Assembly: GCA_028023455.1 (NCBI GenBank)
Contig: JAQFVV010000012.1
Location: 14,770,364 to 14,834,363, forward strand
Source of the DNA: Epiperipatus broadwayi
Lineage: Eukaryota; Onychophora; Udeonychophora; Euonychophora; Peripatidae
Reading direction: 5' to 3'
DNA length: 64,000 nt
Shown one piece after another: positions 10,696 through 23,600 of the stretch; the first letter of the stretch is position 1, and the number at the start of each line of letters is the position of its first letter. The notes beneath the pieces were generated by a model. It saw only the letters and a list, made by a program, of their open reading frames with translations. It had not been told where the DNA came from and ran no database searches. A program made the translations under genes and the position numbers.

Positions 10696-13600
10696 TAGCC
10701 ATTCTATTTTGCAACATCATTATATGGTTGTAAATAATGACCAATTTGCAAAGAAATTTTAAATTTTCTATAACTAATAATCTATTATTTAATTTATGGA
10801 ATAGATTAAAATACACTGTTTCTATAGTATTAAACTTAAGTTAGTTTTCTTTAAATCAACTTAATATTAAGGTTATAAATTTGAAATATAAAGTGTTATT
10901 TGTTTTAAGATAAAAGTGAATAAGGATTAAAATCACATAAGATAGTTTTAAATTAGTAATTATAAATAATAAAATAAATATTTTTATTATTACCATATAA
11001 TACTAAATTGTCCAAGTACTTTACTACTGTTACACAATGCTTTATTTATCATCCTTTCTTACAGTTTACAGTTTTGATTGCCCTAGCAATCTTCTTCAGA
11101 ACTTTATATCTCCAAATTTTTATTATTATTACTGATCCAATTAAAAAATTGCTATTTATTTATTGTCTTAAATTATTTAATTAATAATGCTAAAATAAAT
11201 GAAAAATGAGGTGTGGGTTAATAGGTGTGCACACACACACATTCATGTAATAATAAATTAAATTTTACTTCCTTGTTCTTAAAGTGAATTTATTACTTGT
11301 TTAAATCATAAATGTTATATTTTATTTAACTGTATCAAGTTTATAAAAAGTTTGTAAAATTAATAGTTATAATAACATAAATGATAAATTTTATGTATCA
11401 AAATTTAAATTGAAACAATAACTGTTTATTATTAAAAGATATGGTTAAATGTTGTATTAAAATAAAATTATGAAAATATTATTTGATAATATCAGTTATA
11501 AATTCATTTTTAAAAGACTAAGCAGAAATAATTAATATTTAAATTTTGTTAAGTGTCTGGTTGTTATTAACCAATGAAATATTGTAACGGGATGTCGGTT
11601 TTCACCAGAAAGAGGGTGCGCATTTCACTACAATCGGACTTTGGGTCTTCAGGTAGAATGCTGGAAATCAAACGATGAAATGCTAAGTTCATGATTACAT
11701 CTATCTTTACTATGCTAGCTCAATAATCATTAAACAAATTTAGATATAATTTAGACTAGTTCATCCATCTCTCATCCCTCTTTCAGTCACCATTATGCCA
11801 CGATATTCAAACTCATGGAGAATTCACAATTGTCTCTCTTCAGGGATGAATTTAAACAAGTCATTTTAAAATATGCCTTTATATAAGCAATGACTAATAA
11901 ATTATATTACTATGATGTTTATAATATTAACATATATATATATAAAACAATTGTTATGCAGCTAAAAATGATTAGTGTATTTATTTATAAATATATAATA
12001 TAATATAATGGTTAAGCAGAGATGTCAAATTAATAACTCAATAATATTTACTAAACAATAAAAATATAATGTAAAAGATAAATAAAATATTAATGAAAAA
12101 TAAGAATGAATTTTTATCATTTTGAAAGATTAATAAATAATATCCCCATTCAATACCCTATGATAAAATTTCATACCTTAATAAACTTTTCAAAAGAAAA
12201 GAATATAATTCAAATTAACACATATATATATATATAACAGTATATAAATTCAAAAAAAAATTAATAATTTAAATAACTTATTAATACATTTACAGTGTTT
12301 GTTCATATGTTTCATAATTATTATTATGTAAGTATTATTTACAATTGTAAACTTGTTTTATATGTATTTATAATAAAATAAATATATTATACGTTTACAA
12401 TATTATATAGTAAACATAATAATTCTGTTTCTAATATCCGTTAAATAATAACCTTTTTTTTTCACTTCATCTAATTTAGATGAATTTTGTCAAACTTTTA
12501 AATACGTTTATAAAATTTAATTTTATCTAATATAAATATATATCTTTCATTTAATAATTTAAGGTTATAAAATTAAATTTGGGTATTCCTACTACTATAA
12601 AGATACGATACCAAATTTGAAATAAAAAAATTAATAAAATTAAACATATTAAAGTAATATAAATAATAATATAAAATATATAAATAAATAAAAAAAAATT
12701 ATTTTCCTGAGTTAAGTAAGAGTGGATCTTTAAGTCCGTATTTTATAATCCTGGTGGAGTTCTTCTGCAAAGTATATTTATCCATTGGTATAGCAATTAT
12801 TTATTTATCCCAAATTGATAAATTATTAACATTCAATGATTTTGTTGTTATAAGATAAAATATATATCCTTCGAAGATTGATGTTCTTAATCTCCATTTT
12901 CTATTAGATGTTTTTTACAATAAATATCTTACATTAGCATGAAAGTTGGTTTCGAAACCTTTATGATACAATGCTGTTTTACTCACTATACATTGTAAAA
13001 TCCTTTATATATATATATAATTAATTTAAATATGTTTATATAAGTAAAAAAATGATGTATTAAAATAAAGAAGTTTCCAATAATTCAAATAGATGTTTTT
13101 TTATGTCGCTATTCTCTTTCAGATTTAAAAGAAAATTAAAATATTTTTCCTGTAATCTTTTTTAATCCATAGGCTTCAATCTCCAAATGAATAAATTAAT
13201 ATTTTAATTTGGAAAAGTTAAATTTTCAAATATAGTTGAAATTCAATTCCAATGTAAAATAGTAATAATTATTAGAAAAAAAAGTTATTTAGAAAAAAAT
13301 CATTTTCTTTTCTCTTCTTCTTTATTATCAAGAGACCGAATGTTTGATTTAAATATTCATTGTTATAAATAAATATTAAGATATAATAAATAAAAAAATT
13401 GTTTATTTTTCAATTTCAAATATGGATTATTTAAAAGTCTGACATTAAAGTACGTACCATTTTAAGTTTATTTTTATTAAAATAAATGGAATACATGTAT
13501 ATATATTAAAATAGTCAAATACATTTTGATTAATAAATAATTTAATTAGAGATAATTATAAATGAGTGTATAAGTGTTTTAGTGTATTCCTATGTTAAGT

Positions 13601-13747
13601 TAACTGAAAGTTACTATTACAGTATTAAGAAATTTTTCCTATAAATATAGGTCGAGTAGATGAGAGAAAGGAAAGAAATTGAGAAAATTTCAGAGAAATA
13701 GAACTGTATTCCTTTTGTTTTTAAATGTTAAGTCTAAATTTAATATA
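10696..13747. other. AT-rich stretch without recognised genes
   Basis: I see no supported coding region. The stretch has many A/T runs, a short (CA)n at about 11227-11240 and several TA runs. A locally GC-richer patch at 11583-11660 begins tgtaacggg, which could be the edge of an old LTR, but no partner was found. Confidence 0.6.
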
Positions 13748-13845
13748 CACGCGGGTCTCGTTTTATGCGGATTATTTTAATGCAATTTTGAAGTTATGCG
13801 ATTCATGTTTCTTTTTAATATTTTTGTATGCAGTTTTCTTTTATG

Positions 13846-13975
13846 TGATAAAAATTATTAGATCAGAAGTCAAGCTCTGATAATGTGCTATTACTTTAAA
13901 TATTATAAATTTCACACACTCACATGTCATATTTAAAGTAATAGAGCATTATCAGAGATCGACTTCCATCTAATA
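13846..13975. repeat. Imperfect inverted repeat inside the Tigger-like element
   Basis: The left part (…ttattagatcagaagtcaagctctgataatgtgctattactttaaatat) is complementary, with a few mismatches, to the right part (atatttaaagtaatagagcattatcagagatcgacttccatctaataa). About 35 bases separate them. Confidence 0.85.
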
Positions 13976-14486
13976 ATTTCAATATTTCAGCACTTTATAA
14001 TAGTACTGTAATAGATTTTATGCAATAAAGAAGTTCATAATTCACTTAAAATCAGGATTTCCCCATTTTATATACACACATTTAATTTTACTAGATTATA
14101 ATGTAAATCTGTTCAAATGTTATATTTTTGCTTTTTTAAAAAAGAGTACGCAATCAATTAATCATTTAGTGTCTGAAAGTTTATTTTTAAAAGGTGACTA
14201 ACAGCAGTGGGCACAATTAAATTTGACAATTAAAAATTAAAATCTGATTTTTAATTGTAATTAACAATTTAAAAGTTACGTAATGTAATCTGAAATAAAT
14301 GTGATGTGAAACGATGAAATTTGATTTTTAAACAGAATTGAAAATTAAAAAATTAAAGACAAAAATAAGAATTTAATTTTTAATTGCTAGTTTTAATTAA
14401 ATTCTGTCAAACAGTGGTGAGTAGATGTCTTTTTATTATCGTAAGTCTAAGTTCTTATTCTTATTTTAAACTTTTAGTTTACCCTA

Positions 14487-14636
14487 ATGGAGAGGAAAAA
14501 AACATCTAAGAAAATGAATTTTTTTGGAAACAAAAATTTTAATTTTAGATCACTTTGTGAGATGGGAAATAACAACAGCGATAGGAAAACATTTTAGTTT
14601 GGGCGAGTCCACTATAAGAGCAATTAAAAAAAAATG
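14487..14636 (+). pseudogene. Tigger-type transposase N-terminal remnant (CENP-B-like HTH)
   Basis: Starting at an ATG the frame gives MERKKTSKK, then a 'RSLCEMGN' stretch. After a one-base shift it continues 'TTAIGKHFSLGESTIRAIKK' before a stop. In Tigger and jerky transposases the first helix-turn-helix DNA-binding domain reads '-I---E-G-----A--F-V--STI--I-K'. The match in the second helix pair is clear. The DDE catalytic domain is absent, so this is only the DNA-binding end of a lost transposase, and the frameshift breaks even that. Confidence 0.78.
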
Positions 14637-15651
14637 AAGTTGGCACTAGTTGTATTTCCTCTTGTGACGAATCTGATTTCTTACCAGTTTACAAATGAAC
14701 CTGCATATTGTCAAATAGCGATAATAATTAAAATACTGTACATGTATGAAATATTATGCATAAAAATATATTGTTTTGAATAAAATTAAATACTGTAGTT
14801 AATAAAAAAAAGTAAGTCTTATATCAATTTTTTTCAAATTTGAAATTTTTTATTAGTCATATTTTATTTCCATATTTTTTTATGCGAATTTTAAAGTAAT
14901 TTTACGTTGTTGCTTTATTTTTATACGATTTTCAAAAATTACAGTACCCATCTCCCATTTTTCAAGGTAAGTTAAGTCTATTTTTGTGCGCATTTTCTGA
15001 GGAACCTATCTACCACATAAAATGAGACCCAGGTGTACTATTATTATTTTTACTTTAAAAAGTGATAGTAGTAACTTGTAAAAATATGAAATACATCTTA
15101 AGAAGTTTATGTACTAATTTAATTATGGAATAGAAAGCCAAGCTATCCTCATTGGTATACTACAGGAGCCGACTAAAAACTTATGATAATGGAAGGAAAT
15201 ATTTAAGATAAAAATGTATTTGGATAAAAACTTGTAGAGTATCAGACCACTTTGCCTACAGAACAACGTGAAGGATAGATAAGGAATTTACCTTAATTAA
15301 TTTTCATATGCAGATTGATAGTAAACATTTTCTATTAACTTTAATAATTAGCAGTGATAAAAATAGTGATTTTATTCAGTGAAACTATTAATATTTCATG
15401 ATAAAACTTTATTAGTGACTTTAACAGAATGATAATAGCTTTAAAAGGGAAAAATAGTGCTGACTAATTTTAATAAAAGTATATCTTCTAGCTGCAATTT
15501 CATCTAAAGAATAATTAGTAATTGTATTAACATGTTAACTATGGATTATTTAAAAGGAAAGTTTAGACCTTCATAATTCTACTAGCAACTATTATTGGAA
15601 TTATTAACATGTTATATAAGATCACATCTCATACTAGCACATAAATTGTTG

Positions 15652-16145
15652 TAAACAAAGGCAAAACTCTCCATACAGTAGTGCCACCCTGTGCTAAACA
15701 GAGTAATCAATGGATGTCAGAAGGCTTGTGCATAAAATCCCTATCTAGTACCTACTCATCCAATATCCCCAGACTAGTTTCTGGCTTGTGGCCATCATCA
15801 GTGAGGAGCCTTTGTGCTGAATTGAGTTCAGACCCATATGACTATATAAGCTATTGAGCTTAGATTGAAAATATTTTTGTGTTTTCAATTTCATTCTCAT
15901 AGTTTTGTAGTAAAGTAGAGTTAAAAGGTGTCTGCTAGAGGGTTGCATTAGATCCTAAGATCTAGGTGCAGTGCTCTCAGATCCAAGGCTCCTCACTGAT
16001 GATGGCCACAAGCCAGAAACTAGTCTAGGGATATTGGATGAGGGGGCACTAGATAGGGATTTTATGCACAAGCCTTCTGGCATCCATTGATTACTCTGTT
16101 TAGCACAGGGTGGCACTACTGTATGGAGAGTTTTGCCTTTGTTTA
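15652..16145. mobile_element. Foldback-family element (494 bp)
   Basis: Arms of about 160 bp (15652-15810 and 15985-16145) are near-perfect reverse complements. Outer ends read taaacaaaggcaaaactctcc. The central ~175 bp contains an actatataag-like TATA motif and is shared with the copy at 45270-45460. An identical 12-base sequence, tgttatataaga, stands at 15610-15621 and 16146-16157, the right one immediately at the element edge and the left one 30 bp outside. Other copies of the family are at 6222, 34585 and 45130. No coding capacity. Confidence 0.88.
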
Positions 16146-16157
16146 TGTTATATAAGA

Positions 16158-19019
16158 ATGATTTGGAGAATTCTCTAAAACTTTTAATTCTACAGGAAAT
16201 ATTTTAATGCTGAAAAAAAAGAAATTTTAAAAATAATAAACATCTTTATTAAATAAATTTCACATTTATTAAACATGAAGGAAGTTTTTTTATCAGTGAT
16301 ATAAAAAGTATAAACTTTTAATATAAGAACTTTACATTGTTATTGATAATTCACATTTATTTGGATTTTCTTCATGTTTTACATTTATGCTGCATAACAA
16401 TGGAGAAAGCGTAAAAAAGTAAGAAGGAGCAAAAAAGTCTTTTTCATTTCCAGTAACAATTGGTAAACTGGTTGTCAATAGCAATAATGCTTCCCTTTGG
16501 AAAATATTTTATCCAATTCAAAAAACTGAAGAAAATTTTTTGTTTTATTATTGTAATATATGAACCATAATCTTTAAGATAATATTAGTTAATGATAATT
16601 ATTTATTCATATGTTATTAGTTTTAGATTAAAATATTTTAGAATTTTTGGTAATAAAAAAAAGAGAGAAGAATAATTAAAATTTTTCTTTGTTTATGATT
16701 ATGATTCTATAACATCAAGAAGTTATATCAACGAGCCTCATTGATAATAATTATAAGAATATTATAACTAAGTAGCTTTAATTTTCTATTTTTAGTATAA
16801 GATATTGGTATTGAATTATTTAAACCAGGAATCAGATAAAATAAATATATATAATATTTATTATGTGTATATTCATGTAAAAGTAAATGACAGTGGGATA
16901 AATATAGTTATTAAAATCTGAATATGAATATAAAAATATATGTATAATTGATATCTGAACAAGCTAAAAGTAACTAACTTAGTATATTTATGATAAGTTG
17001 TATATCATAAACTATTTGTTTGTTTTTATTTTAATCTTCTTGGTATGTCCAAAGTATGAAATGTTAAACATAAGTTTGGATATTATTTTAAGAAAGGATG
17101 AATAATATTTATCTACAATGTTTAGGATTTATATGGAGTGCTTGAGATATAAAGTAGTGGTTCAGGAAAGTAGTATCATTGGGAAATCCTGTAGTGATAG
17201 GGATATGTTATTACTGTTAAGTATAATACAGTTAAAATAAGTTAGAATATTTGTGATAAATGGATAGTAATATTTTTTCACAAATTTTTAAGAGCTTAAA
17301 AGAGAAACGAAGATGGAAATTAGGGTAGACACAAGAAAATGTAGCCTTAAGTTACATAATCCATGAAATCATTGTTTCTTATAGTTTTATAAGAGTCCAT
17401 CCCACACTTATAATCACGGAAATCACACTGGTATATGCATCATATTAGAGAACTGTATATTTGAACAAGAATAAAGCTAGACTTTCAAATGATGACAAGA
17501 TAATTCATTTAATGCAAGAAGAGAAAAATATGAAACAAATAAAATGTTAAAAGAGTGTATAAATAAAGTTTTTTTATTTTTTTTATATCAAATTTTAAAA
17601 ATCAAATTACAGCATGAATATTGGAGTTATAAGAGATGTGATGATTAAAAGAAAACCTGATAATGATTTATATTATTGTAAATAATATAATAATATACCA
17701 TATTATACTTAATATTTAAATAATTATATGTTTATTTTATAATTAATCATAAATATAAAAAAGTATAGCAAGTTATAGAGTTATAATTAGGTTATAATTT
17801 TATAAAAGATTACAAATAAAGTAATGATGATAAAAGAATATATTTTAAAATATGAAGAATATGATAATATATAAGTTATCTACATTATCGATATGTTTTA
17901 ATATGGAATTATTAAGGAGTATCTTAATATCTATACAGTTAAGGGTGAAAGATGCTATATTATAATTGTAATCATTTTAAAACAAAGTGCAAATTATTAT
18001 AATATGTTTTTTTTTTTGAATAAATATAATATTTGTAATTTTTTCTTAAATTTTGTTTTGATATTGTAATAAACTGTTAATTTTATTTTTATAATTAACC
18101 AAGTGTTGAGAGTCTCTTCTCTTGTTATTTACAAGTCATTATGCATCATCCTAACCACACATGCATTATAATATTTAAAGATATGTGGATATTATTGTAC
18201 ATAATCTAAATAAAATAATAAATAATAAAAATATTGTGATTGTTAAAGATATTTGATATTGAATCTAAAATATTACGTAATGTAAATTTTTTTTATCATA
18301 ACTTGAGAATTATAATGAAGATTGATAACCAGTATGCCATATAAAAAATAAAATGATTAGATTATAATACATAGTGATAAGAAATTATGTTAAATTTATT
18401 AATGATACTTAATAATGATCAGTGTTAGTTAATAATTTTTAATTAGTTTTAGTCAAATTTTATAAGAAAAATAGTCAATGATTTTGAAAGGGAAGAACTG
18501 ATGAATTTATTCATTTCTTAATTAGTTTTTTTTTTAAATGTAGCTACATGTATATAAAATCCCTCTTTACATTTAGTTATACCAATTCTTTTATTTATTT
18601 TAAGAAATAATAATAATTACCCGAGATGTTAATGGAGTTATAAAATGTTAGTAAAGGAGAGATATAATTATTTTCTAGATAAATGAATACATGGTGTTAT
18701 AGTAAAATTTAATTTAGGAGATCTTAATGTTAACTATAATTTGTTTATTTTAATAGGAGTATTATTAATATTTTAGTGGAGTAGTGTTTAGTGATGTTTT
18801 GGTATATGCTTAATGTTAAAAAGGAGTACCTTACTGGATGATTTAAATAGCAAGACTCATGGTTATTAATGTTTTATTATTAAATAATTTATTAAGACTA
18901 GTATAATATATTAGAAAAGACATAAACAGATGTATATTGTAAAAATTTTATGTAAAAGACAAATTTGAACTTGGCTGAGTTAGGAGTTAGTGGTTATTGT
19001 TATTTACATCCAACCAGTT
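16158..19019. other. AT-rich stretch without recognised genes
   Basis: No supported coding region, tRNA or mobile-element domain was seen. The stretch is dense in A/T runs and short direct repeats such as ataaataa. A downstream SLC37A3 exon could hide here but I did not recognise one. Confidence 0.55.
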
Positions 19020-19300
19020 AATGTATAATATATATATAACTGTAATAAGCAGATTCAAACACATAATGTTGTTATATTATCCTGAGTGCATGAGAAACTA
19101 AACATGCAACTAGAGAATAAATAAAAGATTATATTTATTTCTTAAGAAATTACAATTACTTTATTGCTTTTTAATCTTATTTATTATTATTAAATAAATT
19201 GTTTTTGTTACTAAACTTGTGTTAAATTTATTTCAAATTATTGATACTCTCCTGACTGGTATAAAATTAGTACCGGCAAGGCATAGCAGAGAAATAGAAA
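19020..19300 (+). repeat. Gypsy-1-related LTR/leader fragment
   Basis: Matches 5200-5460 in Gypsy-1: both contain aatgttgttatattatcctgagt, a gagaa-ctaaacatg stretch, ttattattaaataaattgtttttgtta-type sequence and tttcaaattattgat. It then runs into tggtataaaattagtacc, a TGG-initial candidate primer-binding sequence. No gag domain was recognised after it. Confidence 0.75.
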
Positions 19301-20978
19301 CTAGCACACTCAAGTTTACTTCTTTATTTCTTGTTCCTCCAAATATTTTTCCATTAGATATCAAAGTAAGAAATTGCCTCACAGAAAATATATAAAAAAA
19401 ATATGAAGCAGTTAAACACGCCAATAACTCAAGATATAGTTCCGTCACCAAAAATCAACTCAAATCAAGCTTCTCTTTTTTGGATGTTTAAACAAGAATT
19501 TACAATTGAAGAATTATGGCATAAAAAATGGAATTCGCTGTTTTAAATAATTTTTTTTACCATATTCAACAACAAACACAGCCGAATTTCATCTTTCAAA
19601 CATGTTAAATAAATAAACAAACAAAAACATCTCAACATTTTACTTTAAAAGCTATTAAAAGAATAATGAAGATTATTAATTAATGCCTTTTGTTTTTAAA
19701 TATTTTTAAAAAAATTGGTATAAATAAATCAAATGAGCTTGACTTGCCTTAAAAAAAATTATTTTGCTGCATAAATTCCTACTTAGAACAAAAATATAAT
19801 AACATCAAGCTAATACACTTTTGGTATGACAAATATTAATAATATTCATATCATACATTTCAATTATTAGCATCTGCAATGTTTTAACTCAGTTTACTTA
19901 TTATTAAAAAAAAAAAATTGATTGTATTATAACCATTCAGAATCCATTGGTTTCTAATTAATCAAATTTTTTCTGACTGGAAATATTGTATTTATATAAT
20001 AGCCACTGTTTGTATTATTCAGGTCAAAACCTTGAAAATTTCTAACACCCTAACTTTTGAACGCAAACCAACTTGCTTCTCCAGCTGCATATATTTGATT
20101 CCAAATCAATAACTTTATATTAAACAAACTATTATAAGATAAGCATAAATACCTTTGACATTTAACTAAAAGAATGAACATTAAACTAATATGTCACAAG
20201 ATTTCTCTTTGATCTTCATACAATTTTGTTAAAACAGAAATCACATTAAACAATAATATAAAATAAAATTCAGTAGTTTCACTCTTGAAACCATAATATA
20301 AACTTGCATAAAGTCAATATAAAGATCCGTTTTTAAAAAAAAAATTTCAGTTAGCTTATATCTAAAACCATTAAGATTAAAAATTTACAAATCTAAAGTC
20401 AAGCCTAGGTAGCAAACAGAAAATAAAGTTGATCTGTGAATGATTATATGAAAATCAAGGCCGTCTATCAGAAGATGATCAAAAAGCCAAAAATCAATCA
20501 TGAAGGTATGGTTTTTATTATTATATAATCTATTGACTTTACTCAAGCCTACATTGTGGGACCTCGAATTGAAAATATATGTATCTATTATTTAATAAAG
20601 GGAGATTGGAAGAATCAAAGAAAAACAGAAAAATCTGAATTATTAAAAATATATTGTTTTGGTTTGTGAAAAACTAACTCAAATTCACCTGATGATGGAA
20701 GATAAACTTTTATAAAGTAGGTATTTTAAATGTTTTATCCTTATACAGATCACTTGATAATAAGCTTTAATTTCTGATATTAAATATTTGATTTTATGCA
20801 TATATTTCAAGTGTCAATAAAGAAAATAAAAAATAATTTGGCTACTTTGAAATAAGAGTTGCTTAGCAAATGCCAAAATAAAAAGTAATAGCAGAACAGA
20901 AAATAAACTTACAAAATTAACTAAATTCAGTAAAATAAAAACTATGTATATATCATGCAAAATAATAAATGCCCTTAC
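19301..20978. other. Sequence downstream of the TM7-TM8 exon, nothing recognised
   Basis: This is presumably the following SLC37A3 intron. I see no exon that continues the transporter, no repeat domain and no RNA gene. Confidence 0.5.
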
Positions 20979-21120
20979 CGATAATACCACCAATATCATA
21001 CCATGAAGAAAGAGCATCGGAATCGCTATCTGTCCACAAATATTTATTTTTTAAATAATATGGCAGCCAGAAAAAAAAGGAATAGTTGACCAGTTTCAAG
21101 CATGCATAGGCTAAAGAATA
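20979..21120 (-). CDS. SLC37A3: SLC37A3-like transporter, TM7-TM8 exon
   Basis: This 142-nt exon on the minus strand follows the acceptor cttttattttag and precedes the donor gtaagg. It contains 47 sense codons plus one base and begins on a codon boundary, matching the phase of the exon at 40966-41060. The start, YSLAYACLKLVNYSFFFWLP, is a transmembrane helix almost identical to what I recall for TM7 of vertebrate SLC37A3. It is followed by a short loop (YYLKNKYLWTDSDSDALSS) and by WYDIGGII, which enters TM8; the expected next residue Gly is split across the intron. The helix and the WYD-GGII motif distinguish A3 from A1/A2, where the equivalent is FDVGGIIGG. The next exon, expected to encode a TLQG-F-SD-like stretch, was not found between 10.7 and 20.9 kb. 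This is the strongest host-gene evidence in the window. Confidence 0.9.
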
Positions 21121-21866
21121 CTAAAATAAAAAGTTAATATATATAATACTGTAATATTCTAATGTTTATTTGTTTAATATTTAATAGTTAATTTGTAAGA
21201 TTTTAAAATGAATACATATTAACTCTACTTAGTAAATTTAAATTGATTCAAGTGAAGCTAAAAAAACAACACAGTTGTCATGAAATGTTTAAAATGTGCC
21301 CTTATTGTTATTACTGCCTGTCTATGTAAGATCTTACACGGCAAAATGAAAATGGATTCAACTTTTTATCTGATAGCAGACTTTAAAACTTGCAGGTATT
21401 GCATGAATCTAATTATATTCATAATTATGAATTATAACATTTACTAATTGTACATATATCACCTTTCACACTTTCAATAAACAACTTTGATTTATGTTTA
21501 GTGCTGTTTAAGACCTTGGCATAGCTTCATAATGAGAGTTACACTGAAACTGGTTCTGAGAGCTTTATATACAGTCATAGCCCACAAATCACAAATTGAC
21601 TATTAGATATGCATTATTAAATATCCTATTTCATAATGAGTTCAGTATAAAATATTTTAAATATAATAAAAAGCATATAATTAAAAAGTTATTATTGAAA
21701 TTTTATTAATTTTTGTTAAAAATAAAAAAAAATATACAAAAAATTCTGTTCATGTCAGTATTTCCTAGAAATATATTTTGTTATGAAGATTTGATGTTGA
21801 CTTACAATGTCCTAAAAACAAATACCATCTTTAAAATTTAAAGTGGTAAGTTTAAGGTAATTGTTG

Positions 21867-22473
21867 TGTTTAGTCTGGATTACAAATCCAACCTACAGAA
21901 AACAATACTAGCACCAAAATTATAATTAATAAAATATTTATTATATTTACATATATATCTAATACAGAATAATATAGTTCTACTGTGGACTCTTGAATCT
22001 GAGTCTTCACAATCTACTGTATCCAGCTACACCTGATAGCTTGCCTCATGGGTAGGGAGAATGACTTTTCCAGCTATACCAGACAGTTTGCCTCAAGTTG
22101 GCAGTAGTCTTAGCAGTGTCCGGTCCTTATATGGGCTTGCCTAGCTGTGTGGACAAATAGCATATTGCTATGGTAAGAATGCTTACTGCTGTTTAGGTTA
22201 GCAGCGCTTCCTTGGATAATGCGTATCATCTTTGTAGATTGACAGACATCCTTTGCCTTTTCCTCCAAAAGGCTGACCATTTATAGCCAGATCCCTGACC
22301 TCACTGGAGCATTCAGATTCAGTGATCATCATTGCTTATTGGCCTGTACTAATCATTGGCTATGTGTTTAGCTGTACATCAGCCTATTGGCCAGCAGCCA
22401 ACAATGTTTAATCCGATTAGATAAAGAAGGAATCTGGAAAAGTCCACTTCTGAGGGAAAGAAGAACTATAAGA
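21867..22473 (-). repeat. Gypsy-2 3' LTR
   Basis: Plus-strand ends tgtttagtctgg…actataaga match the other LTR almost throughout, with extra segments in this copy around 22110-22140 and 22205-22240. In element orientation the first bases should be TG but read TC here, a terminal mutation. Confidence 0.92.
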
Positions 22474-22486
22474 TTCCTCCCCCTGG
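22474..22486 (-). other. Gypsy-2 polypurine tract
   Basis: In element orientation the bases directly before the 3' LTR read ccagggggaggaa. This is the purine run used to prime plus-strand DNA synthesis in LTR retrotransposons, and its position confirms the minus orientation. Confidence 0.8.
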
Positions 22487-22869
22487 CTAAAAATTAGCCC
22501 TAGAGAACATAGTCATGCAGGTGTGCTGGAGGTCAGCTAATCCGCTTCAGTAGTTTTTCTGGTTTGCTGCCATCTTCGGTTTGTTCGTCTTCTTTGCTTG
22601 CGATCCTTGTCCCTGGAGATTCATTTATTGTGGCTGCATCTGTATAATTCAGTCAAAGTTGATTCCTATAGCGATGATGTTGACATCCATCTGCTGTTTT
22701 GACTACTACGGTGTGGAGTCCTTTCCATTGAATTATGACTGCTGGGATCCATTTAGGGGATCCACTATACATTCTGCATAGTACGTTAGTCCTTATTTGC
22801 AATTTGATATTGTCCTTTTCTTGTTTTCCCTCATTTGGATCAGGTTTCAGAGCTGATAAGTTAGTTCTT

Positions 22870-23600
22870 TCAAAGTTCTATTAAGAAGTAGTTCAGCTGG
22901 AGTTTTTCCCATTGCTGTACTTGGTGTAGAGTGCTGTGATAACAACATTTTCGCAGTACGGGTGTTCCAGCTTCCTGTGTCTCATCTTTGTGAGCAATGG
23001 TTTTAGTCTCTTGAACCAATCTCTCAGCTTGGCCATTGCTTTCAGGGTGAAATGGTGGGCTGAAAACTAGCTCAATGCCATTATTGTCACAAAAGTTTTC
23101 AAATGCCACTGCAGTAAATGCTGTGCCATTATCTGAGACTAGAGTTTTAGGAAGGCCATGGGTAGCAAATAGCCTCCTAAGCACTTCTATTGTTGCTGTG
23201 GTCTGGAGTGATGGAACTTCCACTACCTCTAGCCACTTAGAATATGAATTAACTACTATTAATAGTAGTTTGCCTTTCCATGAGCCAGCATGGTCTACAT
23301 GGAGTCTTAAGTACAGGGGCCTTCAGGTTTAGGTTAGTGAACTGTTTTGTCTTTTGCTGGTATGTTCTGATTCATTTTGCAATGTTAGCAGTGGTGGACT
23401 TTAGACTAAATATCCATGTCCAAAGTTGGCCACCATTCATAGGACCTTGCTAGTATCTTCATTCAGACTATCTCAGGATGCCCATTATGTAATGGGTTGA
23501 GCACTTGGGATCATCCAGATGGTGGAATTATTACTCTGGATCTCCAGGTAATACAACCATTTTCAATTGAGAGCTCCAGCCTTCATGTCCAGTAGGCTGG
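22870..23600 (-). pseudogene. Gypsy-2 integrase
   Basis: The open frame 22870-23223 begins with 'TATIEVLRRLFATHGLPKTL' and continues 'VSDNGTAFTAVAFENFC', which keeps the second catalytic Asp in the DNG motif. It goes on to 'FSPPFHPESNGQAERLVQ', keeping the catalytic Glu. After that the frame shifts into unrelated residues, so the C-terminal domain is lost. Upstream, on the same strand at about 23380-23450, a degraded stretch with 'KVHHC-HC' spacing marks the N-terminal zinc-binding HHCC domain. The first catalytic Asp region is disrupted around 23230-23320. Confidence 0.9.

Larger units (their letters stand above)
13748..15035 (+). mobile_element. Tigger/pogo-type DNA transposon, non-autonomous
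   Basis: The left end CACGCGGGTCTCGTTTTATG and the right end, read in reverse, CACCTGGGTCTCATTTTATG form a terminal inverted repeat. TA lies immediately outside each end (13746-13747 and 15036-15037), as expected for Tc1/mariner-superfamily insertion. 'GTCTCGTTTTATGCGG' ends and internal 'TTATGCGA' repeats are typical of Tigger-like elements. A short transposase remnant sits inside. At 1.29 kb it is shorter than an autonomous copy and cannot make a functional enzyme. Confidence 0.85.

Noticed and set aside
11041-11140. Plus-strand acceptor-like ttcttacag followed by a hydrophobic open stretch
   Set aside because: Frame runs into low-complexity sequence, no donor in phase and no known transmembrane family match; it is also on the strand opposite SLC37A3.
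12715-12800. Minus-strand TLQ-containing stretch as the next SLC37A3 exon
   Set aside because: Phase and following residues do not fit the expected TM8 continuation, and splice sites are poor.
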